From the NCBI RefSeq assembly GCF_905475465.1, contig NC_062236.1, forward strand, positions 3,110,001 to 3,174,000: a DNA stretch of 64,000 nt, given 5' to 3'. The position numbers and the translations under genes are program-made. The notes beneath the pieces are model-generated. The model ran no database searches. It was not told the origin of the DNA and saw only the letters and a list, made by a program, of their open reading frames with translations. Of the stretch, positions 62,501 through 64,000 are shown piece after piece (positions within the stretch are counted from its first letter, which is position 1; each line of letters begins with the position of its first letter). The stretch comes from Pieris napi. Taxonomy: Eukaryota > Arthropoda > Insecta > Lepidoptera > Pieridae.

Positions 62501-63769
62501 GGTCCTATATATTCCATAGATTATATATGTTAACGTAAAATTGTAAAAACCGTTAGATTGTAATCTATCGGTTATCGGTTATCGGTATTCGGTAGATTGT
62601 ACTACACTAACTTAGTTATCATTCAAACTTCTTTGGTCAATTACAGATTAATTTTACTTCCCAACAATTTCATATAACTACCGAATAATAATACGTTAAA
62701 TTGCAAGCAGTATGTTGAGTTGACAATCTTTCGACAGTTTACAATCTCGCGAGATAGATTACAATCTAACGGTTTTTACAATTTTACGTTGACATATATA
62801 TTCTATAGGCACAGACTACTACTAACCTACATAAAAATTTGAGTTGGTCTAATTTTATTGTTTACTTGTATACTTGTTTAATTCAAACTAAATAAAATTC
62901 TTAGGCACTGCTGATATCGACTGTCGCACTTGTCGCACGATCGGGGATATGTCGAATCTAATGACGTGTGTGGTTTGTGGTGGACATTATCACGGGACTT
63001 GTGTGGGTCTTTCACAATTACCGGGTTAGTATAATTTAATTCTGACTCCAATATGAAAATTAAAGAAAAATGCTGTATCGTAAAATACCATCCGTATCAC
63101 CTCGACGTCCGTCGTTCCACAACAGAGCGTTTTCTAAGGCAGTTTTTGCCGCGCACCACCACTATGTGGAACCAGCTGCCCACTGAAGTATTTCCGAACT
63201 AATTCGACTTAGGGTCCTTCAAGAAAAGAGCGTACCAATTCTTGAAAGGCCGGCAACGCACTCGCGAGCCCTCTGGCATTGAGAGTGTCCATGGGCGGCG
63301 GTATCACTTTACATCAGGTGAGCCTCCTGCCCGTTTGCCCCCCGTTCTATAAAAAAAAAAAAAAACCACTAAGAATAAATCAAAATTTATTTATTAATGG
63401 TAACTATATACACTTATGAACATCGAACTGTCCATTTAAATAAGTCAAAGAGCTATACAATACTTAATTATTATTAAACATTGAGTATTATAAATAAAAT
63501 GATTTATTATAAACAAAAATATGTTTTACATAAATACTGTTTTATACCTTTTCAACTGTAAAAAAGCATTTAATAACTCAATAAATCTTTTAGGCGTGCG
63601 TGCGGGTTGGTCATGTCGCTCCTGCCGCGTGTGCCAAGTGTGTCGGGGCGAAGCCCTAGGTGGGCCGGAGTCCCGTGCCGTGACGTGTGAGCAATGCGAT
63701 AAGCTCTACCACGCGATATGTTTGCGACCCGTTATGGCTACTGTACCCAAGTATGGCTGGAAGTGTAAG
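59542..63769 (+). CDS. N-terminal part of KMT2C/D (Lpt-type) PHD-finger chromatin protein, runs off window
   Basis: Eight exons in phase: 59542-59629, 59807-60002, 60215-60352, 60682-60990, 61194-61464, 61849-61963, 62905-63024, 63594-63769 (471 codons), with a donor GTAAGC at the end, so the gene continues past 64000. Seen: an acidic N-terminus, an AT-hook RRGPGRPRK (73-81), an extended PHD starting CALCNLSERSQLGQGE and completed by RKCAFCQRHGASIPC and CSKYYHLPC, then further PHD fingers (CRTCRTIGDM, CRVCQVCRGE, PKYGWKCK). This order is that of the N-terminus of MLL3/MLL4 (KMT2C/D), or of Drosophila Lpt, a COMPASS-like H3K4 methyltransferase subunit. In Drosophila the SET part is a separate gene (trr); whether it is fused here cannot be seen. 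The ATG directly follows TTTTAG, so a 5' UTR intron is likely. Confidence 0.9.
61525..61768 (-). mobile_element. tRNA-derived SINE, reverse orientation, in a PHD-finger gene intron
   Basis: Reading minus: box A TGGCCTAGTGG, CTTCAGCGTGCGACTCTCAT, box B GGTTCGATACC, then a body shared with the SINE at 15920-16192. This copy has the clearest polymerase III boxes. Confidence 0.75.
62050..62354. mobile_element. 305-bp MITE, PIF/Harbinger-like (TTA duplication)
   Basis: The left end AGGTGCGTACAGACTATATA pairs with the right end, whose complement reads GGGTGCGTAACAGACTATGT. TTA flanks lie at 62047-62049 and 62355-62357. The interior repeats AACATGTTATA-like palindromes. It is in a PHD-finger gene intron. 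Confidence 0.7.
62529..62793. mobile_element. 265-bp MITE, copy 2 (long TIR, ATATAT duplication)
   Basis: Same length and sequence as 34354-34618 but inverted, with only a few changes (for example CTCGCGAGATAG against CTATCTCGTCAG in the subterminal part). ATATAT stands at 62523-62528 and 62794-62799. Confidence 0.75.
63085..63364 (+). mobile_element. 5'-truncated LINE tail, same family as 43217-45874
   Basis: From CATCCGTATCACCTCGACGT to the A-tract it matches 45596-45870 closely. An in-frame TAA (PN followed by stop) replaces the Gln of the longer copy, and the copy is dead on arrival. It is in the last visible intron of the PHD-finger gene. Confidence 0.85.
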
Positions 63770-63934
63770 GTAAGCGATAATTTACAATATTAGACATAAT
63801 AATAAATCGTTTATTTGCAAAGAAAGTGGTACATTCAGATTGATTTTATTAACAATCAAGTATACAGTATCAACAATTTTCTTAACCTACAAAATAGTCA
63901 TTATTAAAAAGAAAATGAAAACAAATTTAAAATT

Positions 63935-64000
63935 GCACATAGTATTGTCTTTTATTGACATAACTTTTACACATAGAAAAACATTTTCTTACCAAACCTA
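63935..64000. repeat. Repeat fragment, copy of 5037-5215
   Basis: AGTATTGTCTTTTATTGACA and CATAACTTTTACACAT match the copy near 5037. It is cut by the window end. Confidence 0.45.

Noticed and set aside
1..64000. CRISPR array, phage or bacterial operon
   Set aside because: No regularly spaced repeats, no dense unspliced coding; all genes are spliced.

Overview
This is a eukaryotic, almost certainly lepidopteran (moth or butterfly), nuclear window. It is AT-rich, its genes are split by short GT-AG introns, and it carries tails of the LINE, SINE and MITE types that are common in Lepidoptera. I saw no bacterial operon, rRNA, confident tRNA or CRISPR array. Exons were rebuilt by hand from splice signals and reading phase. 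In every named gene below the phases close exactly.

Layout. About 1-23,690 is gene-poor and holds mobile-element debris: LINE tails, a SINE, a very GC-rich MITE (16577-16993), and a near-perfect 2.43 kb palindrome (11354-13782) flanked by TA. On the minus strand, 23693-40401 is an angiomotin-family gene. It has 15 exons for a 761-residue form, plus two further 3' exons that are in phase with an internal donor and would give a 902-residue form. Its introns hold several MITEs, a nested PIF/Harbinger cluster with a MADF-type ORF, and a decayed reverse transcriptase.

From 41727 to 49594 there are three single-domain rhodanese (thiosulfate sulfurtransferase) paralogues, one on plus and two on minus. 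All keep the catalytic Cys loop and share two intron positions. The middle one has a 5'-truncated LINE in its last intron, which separates a 14-residue terminal exon from the rest. From 49.6 to 55.8 kb there is a lone signal-peptide exon, a pogo-like element and one unassigned exon. A secreted/ER 2-Cys peroxiredoxin (Prx4 type) lies at 55839-57185 on minus. Divergent from it, starting at 59542 on plus, is the N-terminal part of a KMT2C/D- or Lpt-type PHD-finger protein that runs off the window end.

How the genes relate: they are unrelated housekeeping or regulatory genes (Hippo/junction scaffold, sulfur transfer, ER thiol peroxidase, chromatin) and not a functional cluster, apart from the rhodanese trio, which is a local duplication. 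I did not find a clearly new multi-gene system. The most notable items are the giant palindrome, a pair of equal-length MITEs with 6-bp target duplications, the GC-rich MITE, the alternative angiomotin C-termini and the rhodanese cluster.
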